Source: Bacteroides graminisolvens DSM 19988 = JCM 15093
Lineage (GTDB): Bacteria; Bacteroidota; Bacteroidia; Bacteroidales; Bacteroidaceae
Length of the DNA stretch: 64,000 nt
Assembly: GCF_000428125.1 (NCBI RefSeq)
Contig: NZ_ATZI01000001.1
Span: 372,001 to 436,000, forward strand
Direction: 5' to 3'
The notes beneath the pieces are model-generated. The model did no database searches. It saw only the letters and a program-made list of their open reading frames with translations, and had not been told where the DNA came from. Positions 17,414 through 27,938 of the stretch are shown here, piece after piece (the stretch's first letter is position 1; every line of letters begins with the position of its first letter). The translations under genes were made by a program, and so were the position numbers.

Positions 17414-18336
17414 AACCATTTGATTCTTTTGAAAATAACGAATGCAAGGGCAGACAGAAACACGGATGATAATACAATGATGGCAAATGCATGTGGTATG
17501 GTATCCAAATGAATATCAACATTCATCCCGTAAAAACTGGCAATGAGTGTGGGAACCATCAGGATAATTGAAATACTGGTCATTCGTTTCATGATGGTAT
17601 TCACGTTGTTTGATATGATGGATGCAAAAGCATCCATTGTTCCCGTTAAAATGTCACTGTATATATTTACTGTGTTATACGCCTGCCTGAGTTCGGTGAT
17701 AACGTCTTCCATCAGCTCCTCGTCCAAGTACTCTGGTTCTTGAAAGATACTTTTTAACTTACCGATCATGATTTCGTTGCCGCGAATGGAGGTGTTGAAA
17801 TAGACCAATGTCTTTTGAAGTTTCATAAGACGAAGCAAGTCTTCGTTACGAATGCTCCGTTCAAGTTCCTTTTCCGCACTTGTCACATCGTTGTTTATTT
17901 GCTTCAGGTATTTTAGAAACCATACAGCTGAAGAGTAAATAAGACGTAATATAAGATCGAACTTATTGCGTACGATGAGGTTCTTGCGACGTGTGTAGCT
18001 TATAAAATCAGGAATAATTTCAGTATGATGATAGCATACTGAAATGGTAATTTCGTTGTTTGTAATAATACCAATAGGCACGGTTGTAAACGGAATACCA
18101 TTTTGGGGACTCTGCATGGGGATGCGGATGATGGTTAGCAGCCAGTTCTCTTCTGTCTCGGTTCTTGGGCGCTCATCTGTATCGGCAATATCTCTAAGAA
18201 AAGACTCGGGTACTCCCAGTTTATTGAGTAGAAATTGAAAATCGCCTTCGTCGGGACAAACTACGTTAATCCAGCAGTTAGGCTGCCAGTTCGGCTTTTC
18301 GACAAAGCCGGCCTCACAATAAAGATAGGTTCTCAT
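17410..18336 (-). CDS. corA: CorA family divalent cation transporter
   Basis: A 308-residue CorA-type channel for Mg2+ (possibly Co2+ or Ni2+) in the inner membrane. It has a cytoplasmic alpha/beta domain with long stalk helices (about 1-240) and two C-terminal membrane helices. The pore signature GMN is present in [12 protein letters not shown] near residue 265, and the last helix ends in the basic FKRIKWF expected for the cytoplasmic C-terminus. The loop after GMN (VDIHLDT) carries acidic residues, although the classical MPEL sequence is absent, as in many distant CorA proteins. Its final four bases overlap the end of rnhB on the opposite strand. Confidence 0.92.
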   Translation of the reverse strand: MRTYLYCEAGFVEKPNWQPNCWINVVCPDEGDFQFLLNKLGVPESFLRDIADTDERPRTETEENWLLTIIRIPMQSPQNGIPFTTVPIGIITNNEITISVCYHHTEIIPDFISYTRRKNLIVRNKFDLILRLIYSSAVWFLKYLKQINNDVTSAEKELERSIRNEDLLRLMKLQKTLVYFNTSIRGNEIMIGKLKSIFQEPEYLDEELMEDVITELRQAYNTVNIYSDILTGTMDAFASIISNNVNTIMKRMTSISIILMVPTLIASFYGMNVDIHLDTIPHAFAIIVLSSVFLSALAFVIFKRIKWF

Positions 18337-18406
18337 TATTGCCTCCTTTCGTTAGTTGGTCGAGCAGAGACAGCATGAGTGTGACTCTGTTCGCTTTAGT
18401 TCATAT

Positions 18407-18524
18407 TATCTTTGCACGTTCGCGGGTTTGAATCGTCCATATTTTTATTTATGATTTTTTGCAGCACAAAAGTAGATAAATCATTTGAATTAAAGCTCGT
18501 TAACGGCCTTTTTTTGTAACTTTG
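18407..18524 (+). promoter_or_regulatory. Two -7 elements upstream of gpmI
   Basis: TATCTTTG at 18407-18414 and TAACTTTG at 18517-18524 both match the TAnnTTTG consensus on the plus strand upstream of the phosphoglycerate mutase start at 18563. The second, 38 bp from the ATG, is the more likely gpmI promoter; the first would give a leader of about 140 nt. Neither has a convincing -33 element. Confidence 0.5.
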
Positions 18525-18562
18525 CCTCCGAAAAAATAAGGAATCTATAAACTAACATAATT

Positions 18563-20077
18563 ATGAGTAAAAAAGCCCTTTTAATGATTCTCGACGGTTG
18601 GGGAATCGGAAATCACGGAAAAGCTGATGTTATTTTCAATACTCCTACTCCTTATTGGGATTATTTAGTAAAAACCTATCCCAATTCACAACTACAGGCC
18701 AGTGGCGAAAATGTAGGTTTGCCCGATGGTCAAATGGGAAATTCTGAGGTCGGTCACCTCAACATCGGTGCGGGCCGTGTGGTTTATCAGGACTTGGTGA
18801 AGATTAACCTGGCTTGTCGCGACAATAGCATTATGCAAAACCCTGGAGTCGTTGCGGCTTTTACGTATGCCAAAGAGAATGGCAAAAATATTCATTTCAT
18901 GGGGTTGACTTCTGACGGTGGAGTACATAGCTCTCTCGATCATTTGTTTAAGCTTTGTGATATAGCCAAAGAATATGGTATTGAGAATGCATTTGTTCAC
19001 TGTTTTATGGATGGTCGTGATACAGACCCTAAAAGCGGAAAAGGCTTTATTGAGCAGCTGGATGCATACTGCCAGGCTTCTGCCGGCAAGATTGCTTCCA
19101 TCATAGGCCGTTATTATGCTATGGACCGTGACAAACGTTGGGAACGTGTGAAAGAAGCTTATGATTTGTTGGTAAACGGAACCGGTAAAAAAGCAACCTG
19201 CATGGTTGAGGCTGTACAGGAGTCTTATGATGAAGGTGTTACTGACGAGTTTATTAAGCCTATTGTAAACGCTAACTTCGACGGAAGAATTAAAGAAGGT
19301 GACGTGGTTATTTTCTTTAATTACCGTAACGACCGTGCTAAAGAGCTGACCGTTGTTTTAACTCAGCAAGATATGCCGGAAGCCGGAATGCAAACAGTGC
19401 CGGGACTTCAGTATTACTGTATGACTCCTTACGATGCTTCATTTAAAAATGTGCACGTATTGTTCGATAAAGACAATGTAGAAAATACATTGGGCGAATA
19501 TCTGTCTAAACAAGGTAAATCTCAGTTGCACATTGCAGAAACTGAAAAGTATGCACACGTAACTTTCTTCTTCAATGGTGGTCGTGAAACTCCTTACGAA
19601 GGAGAAGAACGTATCTTGGTAGCATCACCTAAGGTTGCTACTTACGACTTAAAGCCAGAGATGAGTGCTTATGAAGTGAAAGATAAGTTGGTAGCTGCTA
19701 TCAATGAAAATAAATTCGATTTTATTGTTGTAAACTATGCAAACGGTGACATGGTTGGTCACACCGGTGTATATGAAGCAATTGAAAAGGCTGTAACTGC
19801 TGTTGACACTTGTGTAAAAGAAACCATTGAGGCGGCTAAAGCGCAAGGCTATGAGGCTATCATCATTGCCGATCACGGAAATGCTGATAATGCGGTTAAC
19901 GAAGATGGCAGCCCTAACACAGCTCACTCGCTCAATCCCGTTCCTTGTGTTTATGTTTCTGAGAACACGAATGCAGTGGTTGAAAACGGACGTTTGGCGG
20001 ATGTGGCTCCAACTATCTTGAAACTGATGGGCTTGGAAGCTCCTAAAGAGATGACTGGAAAGGTTTTAGTGAAATAA
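18563..20077 (+). CDS. gpmI: 2,3-bisphosphoglycerate-independent phosphoglycerate mutase
   Basis: GpmI interconverts 3- and 2-phosphoglycerate in glycolysis and gluconeogenesis using two Mn2+ ions. The 504-residue length is standard. The N-terminal metal site ILDGWGIG (Asp11) and the phosphoserine in [16 protein letters not shown] (Ser61) are present, followed by the FMDGRDTDP loop, the RDNxxxxY-equivalent [15 protein letters not shown] and the C-terminal metal motifs [12 protein letters not shown] and [11 protein letters not shown] strong terminator follows the stop codon. A gene for a small DUF3109 protein is next but is likely transcribed separately. Confidence 0.97.
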   Translation: MSKKALLMILDGWGIGNHGKADVIFNTPTPYWDYLVKTYPNSQLQASGENVGLPDGQMGNSEVGHLNIGAGRVVYQDLVKINLACRDNSIMQNPGVVAAFTYAKENGKNIHFMGLTSDGGVHSSLDHLFKLCDIAKEYGIENAFVHCFMDGRDTDPKSGKGFIEQLDAYCQASAGKIASIIGRYYAMDRDKRWERVKEAYDLLVNGTGKKATCMVEAVQESYDEGVTDEFIKPIVNANFDGRIKEGDVVIFFNYRNDRAKELTVVLTQQDMPEAGMQTVPGLQYYCMTPYDASFKNVHVLFDKDNVENTLGEYLSKQGKSQLHIAETEKYAHVTFFFNGGRETPYEGEERILVASPKVATYDLKPEMSAYEVKDKLVAAINENKFDFIVVNYANGDMVGHTGVYEAIEKAVTAVDTCVKETIEAAKAQGYEAIIIADHGNADNAVNEDGSPNTAHSLNPVPCVYVSENTNAVVENGRLADVAPTILKLMGLEAPKEMTGKVLVK

Positions 20078-20100
20078 GAAATTTCTCTTGAGTAATTATA

Positions 20101-20127
20101 ACGGGAGATTCATTCTCCCGTTTTTTT
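20101..20127 (+). terminator. Intrinsic terminator after gpmI
   Basis: ACGGGAGA (20101-20108) and TCTCCCGT (20114-20121) form a perfect 8-bp stem with a 5-nt loop, followed by a run of seven T. It ends the gpmI transcript 24 bp after the stop. Confidence 0.9.
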
Positions 20128-20140
20128 ATGTTGTATATGT

Positions 20141-20722
20141 ATGGTACAAATTGATGATGTAGTTGTTTCGCTCGATGTTTTTCGGGAGAAATTTATTTGT
20201 AATCTGGATGCTTGCAAAGGACAATGTTGCATTGAGGGCGATGCCGGTGCGCCTCTGGAAGAGGAGGAGGTGGCTGAATTGGAGAAGGTTCTTCCGGTTA
20301 TTTGGGATCAACTTTCACCACAGGCTCGCGAGATTATAGACAGGCAAGGAGTGTGTTACACGGATCAGGATGGTGACTTGGTAACATCAATCGTCAATGG
20401 TAAGGATTGTGTGTTTACTTGTTATGACGAGAAAGGTTGTTGTTATTGCGCCATAGAGAAGGCTTACCGCGATGGGAAAGTTGATTTCTACAAACCGGTT
20501 TCGTGTCATTTATATCCCATTCGTGTGGGTAACTATGGTCCTTATAAAGCCGTTAATTACCATCGTTGGGATGTTTGCAAAGCTGCTGTGATTCTGGGTC
20601 AGAAAGAGAATGTTCCGGTTTACAAGTTCCTGAAAGAACCTTTAATACGTAAGTTTGGTGAAGCATGGTACAACGAAATGGAGTCTGTAGCCGAAGAATT
20701 ACGCAAAAGTAATCACATTTAA
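20141..20722 (+). CDS. DUF3109 cysteine-rich protein
   Basis: A 193-residue cytoplasmic protein of the DUF3109 family, which is conserved in Bacteroidota and related to the YkgJ-type metal-chelating fold. Its cysteines are clustered: CNLDACKGQCC (about 22-32), CVFTCYDEKGCCYC (about 90-103), SCHLYP (about 127) and VCKAA. Such clusters suggest binding of zinc, iron or an Fe-S cluster, but no biochemical function is established. It begins 13 bp after the gpmI terminator and is closed by a long hairpin shared with gyrB. Confidence 0.85.
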   Translation: MVQIDDVVVSLDVFREKFICNLDACKGQCCIEGDAGAPLEEEEVAELEKVLPVIWDQLSPQAREIIDRQGVCYTDQDGDLVTSIVNGKDCVFTCYDEKGCCYCAIEKAYRDGKVDFYKPVSCHLYPIRVGNYGPYKAVNYHRWDVCKAAVILGQKENVPVYKFLKEPLIRKFGEAWYNEMESVAEELRKSNHI

Positions 20723-20755
20723 TGTGTGAATAGTTTGTTCTAGTGTAAGAACAAG

Positions 20756-20797
20756 AAAAGCGCCGGATTGAAAGAATTTCTTTCGTCCGGCGCTTTT
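20756..20797. terminator. Bidirectional terminator between DUF3109 gene and gyrB
   Basis: AAAAGCGCCGGA (20756-20767) pairs perfectly with TCCGGCGCTTTT (20786-20797). The inner sequence adds a GAAAG/CTTTC stem. The A-run on one side and T-run on the other make it work in both directions for the convergent genes. Confidence 0.92.
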
Positions 20798-20824
20798 CGT
20801 TATGAGGTTGACTGTGATTGTGCC

Positions 20825-22888
<2,064 letters not shown>

Positions 22889-22925
22889 TTAGTTTTATGG
22901 TGTGTGTGATGACTAAAAACAGATA

Positions 22926-22949
22926 AGGCCGAACTAAAAAGTTCGGCCT
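22926..22949 (-). terminator. Terminator after rpsT
   Basis: AGGCCGAAC and GTTCGGCCT form a perfect 9-bp stem with a 6-nt loop 35 bp beyond the rpsT stop. On the minus strand it is followed by TATCTGTTTTT, giving a T-rich tail. Confidence 0.75.
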
Positions 22950-22983
22950 GTATATTGTCTATACAAGTAGATTGCTACCTAGA

Positions 22984-23238
22984 TTAAGCGAGCTTATTGA
23001 TGTGAAGAGCTAGCTTAGACTTCAGGTTGCTTGCCTTGTTCTTGTGTATAACATTAGTTTTAGCTAATTTATCAATAACCTTAGCTACACTAGGGAACAT
23101 TGCAACAGCTGCTGCCTTCTCAGTAGTCGAGCGAAGTTTTCTAACAGCGTTTCTCATGGTCTTGCCATAATATCTGTTATGAAGTCTTCTTTTCTCTTCT
23201 TGTCTTATTCTCTTGATTGATGATTTATGATTTGCCAT
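22984..23238 (-). CDS. rpsT: 30S ribosomal protein S20
   Basis: S20 binds 16S rRNA early in assembly of the small ribosomal subunit. The 84-residue, strongly basic protein starts [21 protein letters not shown] and ends in the conserved helix [18 protein letters not shown]. It lies 40 bp downstream of the tRNA-Glu gene on the same strand, and the only good promoter seen is upstream of the tRNA, so the two are probably expressed together and separated by RNA processing. Confidence 0.97.
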   Translation of the reverse strand: MANHKSSIKRIRQEEKRRLHNRYYGKTMRNAVRKLRSTTEKAAAVAMFPSVAKVIDKLAKTNVIHKNKASNLKSKLALHINKLA

Positions 23239-23278
23239 TTCGACTAATCTTTTTAAATTCGTTATATTTCTTTAATTG

Positions 23279-23350
23279 TAGCCCATAGGGGAGTCGAACC
23301 CCTCTTTCAAGAATGAAAATCTTGCGTCCTAACCGATAGACGAATGGGCC
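23279..23350 (-). tRNA. tRNA-Glu (TTC)
   Basis: The minus strand folds into a complete cloverleaf. The acceptor stem begins GGCCCAT and ends ATGGGCT, with a G1-U72 wobble pair. The D arm is GTCTATCGGTTAGGAC. The anticodon stem CAAGA/TCTTG encloses the loop TTTTCAT with anticodon TTC. The T arm is AGGGG TTCGACT CCCCT. CCA is not encoded. It is transcribed towards rpsT. Confidence 0.95.
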
Positions 23351-23402
23351 ATCGTAGAAGCATTTCTGCTTGCCTGTCAGGCTTTGTTCCCGATTGCGGA
23401 TG

Positions 23403-23433
23403 CAAATGTAGGGACTATTTTTGAATTGGCAAA
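23403..23433 (-). promoter_or_regulatory. Promoter of the tRNA-Glu/rpsT unit
   Basis: On the minus strand TTTG (23433-23430) and TACATTTG (23410-23403) are 19 bp apart, a full match to the Bacteroides -33/-7 consensus. The distance to the tRNA 5' end at 23350 implies a leader of roughly 45 nt to be removed by RNase P. Confidence 0.75.
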
Positions 23434-23571
23434 ATGTTTATTCTATGAAGTTTTAAAATAGTTTTCATTTTTAAGTGTATATTCGTGCCTTATATGCTGA
23501 TAATAAGCCTTTTTAATGTGATGATTTTTTTCTTCTTATTTACCAATATTTTTTTGATTTAATTTTTGTGC

Positions 23572-23602
23572 TTGTCTTTCAGGTTCTAATTTTGTAGTTT
23601 TG
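23572..23602 (+). promoter_or_regulatory. recO promoter
   Basis: TTG (23572-23574), a 20-bp spacer and TAGTTTTG (23595-23602) form a consensus promoter ending 33 bp before the chosen recO start. Confidence 0.65.
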
Positions 23603-23635
23603 CTATGCTTCTGCGCTTAATATAATGTGGTTTTT

Positions 23636-24364
23636 ATGTTGCAAAAAACAGTAGGAATAGTACTTCATGTGCTGAAATACAATGATTCTTCGAACATTGT
23701 TGATATGTATACCGAGCATTCGGGCAGGACTTCGTACCTGGTCACTGTTCCTCGTTCGCGCAAGAATGCGTTGAAATCAGTGTTGTTTCAGCCGTTGGCT
23801 ATGATTGAGTTTGACTCTGACTGGAGACCGGGTAGTTCCTTGCATCGCATCAAGGAGGCTCGTTCTTACCTTCCTTATACAACGATTCCTTATGATCCAT
23901 ATAAATCGGCCATTGCTTTGTTTTTAGCCGAATTTCTCTATCGTGGTGTGCGTGAGGAAACTGAAAATGAGTCGCTTTTTGCTTATTTAAAGCATTCTAT
24001 CACTTGGCTTGATGAATGCCAGTCTGATTTTGCGAACTTTCATCTTGTTTTTCTGATGCGCTTTTCACGCTTTATAGGGTTGTATCCCAATCTTGATGAC
24101 TATGCGGAAGGTGATTATTTTGATTTGTTGAATGCTTGTTTTGTTGCAACTAAACCATCGCATCATGTATTTTATGTAGGACCCGATGAGGCTGCCCGAA
24201 TTAAGCAATTGATGCGTATGAATTATGAAACGATGCATCTTTTTAGTATGAATAGAGTGGAGAGAATGAGGTGTCTGGTTATCTTAAATGAGTATTACCG
24301 GCTTCATATACCCGAGTTCCCGGTGCTAAAGTCGTTGTCGGTCTTGCAAGAGCTTTTCGGTTAA
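23636..24364 (+). CDS. recO: DNA repair protein RecO
   Basis: RecO acts in RecF-pathway recombination repair, loading RecA on SSB-coated single-stranded DNA. The 242-residue product has the N-terminal OB fold ([36 protein letters not shown]) and a helical C-terminal domain (FRFGLYP-like segment [22 protein letters not shown]). The zinc-finger cysteines found in some RecO proteins are missing, as is common in Bacteroidota. The ATG at 23636 is preferred over a GTG at 23627. It converges with yqeY across a repeat-rich intergenic region. Confidence 0.9.
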   Translation: MLQKTVGIVLHVLKYNDSSNIVDMYTEHSGRTSYLVTVPRSRKNALKSVLFQPLAMIEFDSDWRPGSSLHRIKEARSYLPYTTIPYDPYKSAIALFLAEFLYRGVREETENESLFAYLKHSITWLDECQSDFANFHLVFLMRFSRFIGLYPNLDDYAEGDYFDLLNACFVATKPSHHVFYVGPDEAARIKQLMRMNYETMHLFSMNRVERMRCLVILNEYYRLHIPEFPVLKSLSVLQELFG

Positions 24365-24396
24365 GAAAGATTTGCTCGTGGCCATTTTTCTTGTAG

Positions 24397-24473
24397 ACCC
24401 GGGTGTACACATGTTATACATCCGGGTCTGCAGATTGCCTAAACCCAGGTGTACAAGGTGTGTACATCCGGGT
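24397..24473. repeat. Pair of 31-bp imperfect palindromes
   Basis: Two related palindromes lie at 24397-24427 and 24443-24473. Both begin ACCC-G/A-GGTGTACA and end TACATCCGGGT, and each can fold into a hairpin. They lie between the convergent recO and yqeY genes and lack T-runs, so they look like REP-type elements rather than ordinary terminators. Confidence 0.65.
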
Positions 24474-24503
24474 GGTGACTAGAATTGTTCACCTGCAAAA
24501 AAG

Positions 24504-24607
24504 TTGGTGATACTTGGTGATACTTGGTGAGGCTTTTTTTCAGGAAAGTATCACCCATAATAAACTGGTTATCAGTTAGTTGATGAGTTGGTGATACTTG
24601 GTGATAC
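24504..24607. repeat. TTGGTGATAC repeat cluster
   Basis: TTGGTGATAC occurs in tandem at 24504-24513 and 24514-24523, followed by a partial copy, and again in tandem at 24588-24597 and 24598-24607. An inverted GTATCACC copy sits at 24548-24555. The unit spacing of 10 bp places copies on one face of the helix. There is no spacer diversity, so it is not a CRISPR. Confidence 0.75.
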
Positions 24608-24655
24608 TTTTTTCATGCATTTTATGTAGCGTTACTTCACCTGCACCGGGTGTCT

Positions 24656-25105
24656 TTATCCGAGCAACTCTTTTACTTTGGCCGAAATGGCGCGTCCTTC
24701 TGCAATTCCTGCCAACTTTTTAGAAGCTACTCCCATTACTTTGCCCATGTCTTTGGCATCTGTAGCGCCTACTTCTGCAATAATCTCTTTTAAAGCCGCT
24801 TCGAGTTCTTCTACACTGAGTTGTTTGGGAAGGTATGACTCGATTACTTTCACTTGAGCAAGCTCTGCATCGGCTAAATCCTGGCGGTTTTGTTGCAGGT
24901 AGATGTCGGCAGAGTCTTTTCCTTGTTTAGCAAGCTTCTGCAGTATTTTAAGTGCATCGGCATCGGCTAGCGTATCGTTGGCTCCCGGAGCTGTTTTGGC
25001 TTCAATAAAGAATTTCTTTACGTTTCTCAAAGTTTCGAGGGCAACCTTGTCTTTTGCCTTCATTGCGTTTTTAATGTCTTCGCTGACTTTATCAAATAGA
25101 TCCAT
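24656..25105 (-). CDS. yqeY: GatB/YqeY domain protein
   Basis: A 149-residue YqeY-family protein, related to the tail domain of the tRNA-dependent amidotransferase subunit GatB. The helical sequence MDLFDKVSEDIKNAMKAKDKVALETLRNVKK and the later ESYLPKQLSVEELEAALKEII and DMGKVMGVASKKLAGIAEGR are diagnostic. As a stand-alone protein its role is unclear; tRNA-related function is assumed from the domain. It follows ftsZ by 30 bp on the same strand and is probably the last gene of the division cluster transcript. Confidence 0.9.
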   Translation of the reverse strand: MDLFDKVSEDIKNAMKAKDKVALETLRNVKKFFIEAKTAPGANDTLADADALKILQKLAKQGKDSADIYLQQNRQDLADAELAQVKVIESYLPKQLSVEELEAALKEIIAEVGATDAKDMGKVMGVASKKLAGIAEGRAISAKVKELLG

Positions 25106-25135
25106 TATATAATGAAATTATTAGTTTGTTACTAA

Positions 25136-26446
25136 TTAGAATGTGATAACTCCACTTTCTTCTGTTGTTTCTTGAATTTGTTGCTCTTCGTCGGCTATGG
25201 CCTTATTCTTGATTTTGCTCAGGGTTGTCTTGTCTCTGAGGTACGTTGGTGATTCTTCAACAATCGAGATGATATCGTCATTGTCAAGATCTTCTGCGCT
25301 GAACAGATAAATGTGTCTGCGCTTGCGAAAGTTCTTGCTTCCGATGCTGTTGGCACTTTCTCCGTAAGCTTTGCGAATACGCTCTTTATTCTTTTCCTTT
25401 TCTTCTTCCAGCAACATCTGACGCTCTTCTTCTTCTTGGCTGCGTTTCTGAAGCACACTGTCCATACCGGGAACATCTTCCATGCCGAATCCGGTAGCAA
25501 GTACAGTGATTTTCACTTTCATATCGAGCGAATTATCCATTGCAACACCCCAAATCACTTCCACGCCTTCACGGAACTTGCTCATGAACTCGTGTATTTC
25601 GTTCATTTCTTCCATCATCAATTCTGACTTATCACAGAATGAGACGTTGAGCATTACCTTCTTGGCGTTGAATATATCGTTGTTGTTGAGCAACGGTGAA
25701 TGCAGGGCGTCATCAATGGCTTTGGTCACACGGCTTTCGCCTTCGCCGAAGCCTGTACTCATGATGGCTACGCCACCATCTTTCAAGATGGTTTTCACGT
25801 CGGCAAAGTCGAGGTTCACGGTTCCTCTCATGGTGATAATCTCTGCAATACTTTTGGCGGCAATGGAGAGTGTATCATCGGCTTTTCCGAAAGCATTCAT
25901 GAAGGTCAGATCAGAATAAATTTCGCGCAGGCGTTCGTTATTGATGACCAGCAAGGCATCAACGTGCTGTGCAATGCGTTCAACACCGTCCAGCGCCTGA
26001 ATAATTTTCTTTTCTCCTTCGAAAATGAAAGGAATGGTTACAATACCTACGGTTAGTATATCCATTTCTTTAGCAATGCGGGCAATAACCGGAGCAGCAC
26101 CTGTACCTGTTCCGCCACCCATACCGGCGGTTATGAACACCATTTTGGTTCCGTCGTTCAGCAAATCTTTAATTTCTTCAATGCTTTCTTCGGCGGCGTC
26201 TTTTGCCCTGTCGGGGCGGTTACCTGCACCGAGTCCTTCGGTTATGGAACGTCCCAGTTGTAACTTAACGGGAACGGGAGATTCGGCCAGGGCCTGATTG
26301 TCGGTATTGCAAAGTACGAAAGTCACATCGTGAATACCTTCTTTGAACATGTGATTAACAGCGTTACCGCCGCCACCTCCAACTCCTATTACTTTGATAA
26401 TCTTTGGTGAATCGGTTGGGAAATCAAATTGTACTATCTCGTCCAT
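25136..26446 (-). CDS. ftsZ: Cell division GTPase FtsZ
   Basis: FtsZ is the tubulin-like GTPase that forms the division ring. Residues 15-35 give the nucleotide-binding VIGVGGGGGNAVNHM, followed by the tubulin signature GMGGGTGTGAAPVIA near 108 and the T7 loop NLDFADVKTIL near 205. The 436-residue protein has a charged linker (EEEERQMLLEEEKEKNKERIRK). The PTYLRDK peptide, which probably binds FtsA, lies about 40 residues before the C-terminus and not at the very end as in E. coli. It is followed by yqeY and preceded by ftsA. Confidence 0.97.
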   Translation of the reverse strand: MDEIVQFDFPTDSPKIIKVIGVGGGGGNAVNHMFKEGIHDVTFVLCNTDNQALAESPVPVKLQLGRSITEGLGAGNRPDRAKDAAEESIEEIKDLLNDGTKMVFITAGMGGGTGTGAAPVIARIAKEMDILTVGIVTIPFIFEGEKKIIQALDGVERIAQHVDALLVINNERLREIYSDLTFMNAFGKADDTLSIAAKSIAEIITMRGTVNLDFADVKTILKDGGVAIMSTGFGEGESRVTKAIDDALHSPLLNNNDIFNAKKVMLNVSFCDKSELMMEEMNEIHEFMSKFREGVEVIWGVAMDNSLDMKVKITVLATGFGMEDVPGMDSVLQKRSQEEEERQMLLEEEKEKNKERIRKAYGESANSIGSKNFRKRRHIYLFSAEDLDNDDIISIVEESPTYLRDKTTLSKIKNKAIADEEQQIQETTEESGVITF

Positions 26447-26465
26447 ATCTTGCTATCGTTACAGG

Positions 26466-27902
26466 TTATTTCATATCGTCATCAGAGAATATCTCATTAG
26501 AAATCTTGTCGAACGTGCTCTTAAACCAACCTGGTCTATTTGCTTTTTCGGCTTCTTTTCTTTTTTTCTCTTCTATCTTTCTTAGTCTTTCTTCTTCTTT
26601 CTTCCGCTTTTCTTCCTCATCTCTCAACTTTTTAGCAGCCTTGGCTTCTTCTTCTTGTTGTTTGAGGAACTCGTCTTCTTCGAAAATTTCTTTCTGTGCT
26701 ACGGTTGACGCAGGAGCGGCTTCTGTATAAGATTTCTGAATGACTGGCTTTTCTTCCAGACAACAATTTTCCTCTCCGGCAAAGAGGATACCTAAAATGG
26801 TGTTTTGTGTTCCGTCTTTTTTCAGGAGCTCTGTGGAAGCATGAACAGCATGGCGCACAAACCGTGCTACCTTTACTTTCTCTGCTTTACTTTTTCTTTT
26901 GATCAGCTCGTCCATGTTTTTGAGATTGGATCCGCCCCCTGTGATAATGATACCTGCGTTGAGCTTGTCGTCAAATCCGGAAAGCTGTATCTGGTTCCAC
27001 ACGTTGGCTGCAATCTCTTCAGCTCTTGCTTCAATGATATTATTGAGCGTTTGCAATTCGAAACTGCGACTTCCATCTTCTGTTTGGCATTCAACGGGCT
27101 CTTCCTCTTCTTCAAAGAGAGCATTCCCAAATTGCTTCTTTAGTTTCTCGGCATCTTCCTCTTCTATTTGCAAAGTTGTAACGTCTCGTGTAATAGCGTT
27201 GCCTCCTAATGGAAGTACGGTAAGGAATCTCAGGATGTTATTTTTGTAGATAGAGATGGTCGTTGTGTCGGCGCCGAAGTCGACTAATGCGCAGCCTGCT
27301 CTTTTTTCTCCTTCAGTCAGAACCACTTCGGCCATAACAAGTGGGGAAATAAATAAATCGGCTATGTTAATTTTAGCTTGCTCGAAACTCCTTTCAAGGT
27401 TTTTCTTTACAATGGAGCGAGCCACAATATTCAAAAATCTTCCTTCAATGTGACTAGATGCAACTCCCACAGGATCTGCCTGCAGGTTATTACCTATTTT
27501 ATACTCTTGTGGTGCCACATCAAGAATATCCATGTCGATAAGCGGAATTGCCAGATTCTCGTCGCAGATGGAGTCAATCAGCTCTTGGGAAATGATTGTA
27601 TCTTCTTTCAAGTCGCGGCCCACCAGATTTCTCACTGTGCGTAATGACTGTCCTCCCATGCCGACATATACTTTGCCTATCTCGTTACCAAGAGAGCCTT
27701 CCAGCGTATTGATAATTGATGTAAGCGCTTGCGCTGTTTTATCCAGATTATAAATGGTTCCTTTACGGATGAATGAACCCGATTGTTCTTCAGCGTATGC
27801 CAGAACTTCTATGCTCCCGTCACCCGCTTTGCGGCCTGCCATTCCGGCAATCTTTGACGAACCGATCTCGATAGCGGCTATAAAATCTGTTGTTGACACC
27901 AT
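26466..27902 (-). CDS. ftsA: Cell division protein FtsA
   Basis: FtsA is the actin-like protein that anchors FtsZ filaments to the membrane. The 478-residue product begins MVSTTDFIAAIEIGSSKIAGMAGRK, with actin-type phosphate loops at the start, ALVDFGADTTTISIYKNN (about 205) and GIIITGGGSNLKNMDELI (about 320). The C-terminal part carries a long Glu/Lys-rich coiled coil (about 405-455) and ends in an amphipathic helix (WFKSTFDKISNEIF) that would touch the membrane. A start 30 bp further upstream is possible, but the residues added are not FtsA-like. It is 19 bp before ftsZ. Confidence 0.94.
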   Translation of the reverse strand: MVSTTDFIAAIEIGSSKIAGMAGRKAGDGSIEVLAYAEEQSGSFIRKGTIYNLDKTAQALTSIINTLEGSLGNEIGKVYVGMGGQSLRTVRNLVGRDLKEDTIISQELIDSICDENLAIPLIDMDILDVAPQEYKIGNNLQADPVGVASSHIEGRFLNIVARSIVKKNLERSFEQAKINIADLFISPLVMAEVVLTEGEKRAGCALVDFGADTTTISIYKNNILRFLTVLPLGGNAITRDVTTLQIEEEDAEKLKKQFGNALFEEEEEPVECQTEDGSRSFELQTLNNIIEARAEEIAANVWNQIQLSGFDDKLNAGIIITGGGSNLKNMDELIKRKSKAEKVKVARFVRHAVHASTELLKKDGTQNTILGILFAGEENCCLEEKPVIQKSYTEAAPASTVAQKEIFEEDEFLKQQEEEAKAAKKLRDEEEKRKKEEERLRKIEEKKRKEAEKANRPGWFKSTFDKISNEIFSDDDMK

Positions 27903-27938
27903 ATCTATTTTTCTATTTAGACTATTAACCAAATGTTT

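Noticed and set aside
24504-24607. CRISPR-like repeat array
   Set aside because: Repeats are 10 bp, tandem and without unique spacers, and no cas genes are near.
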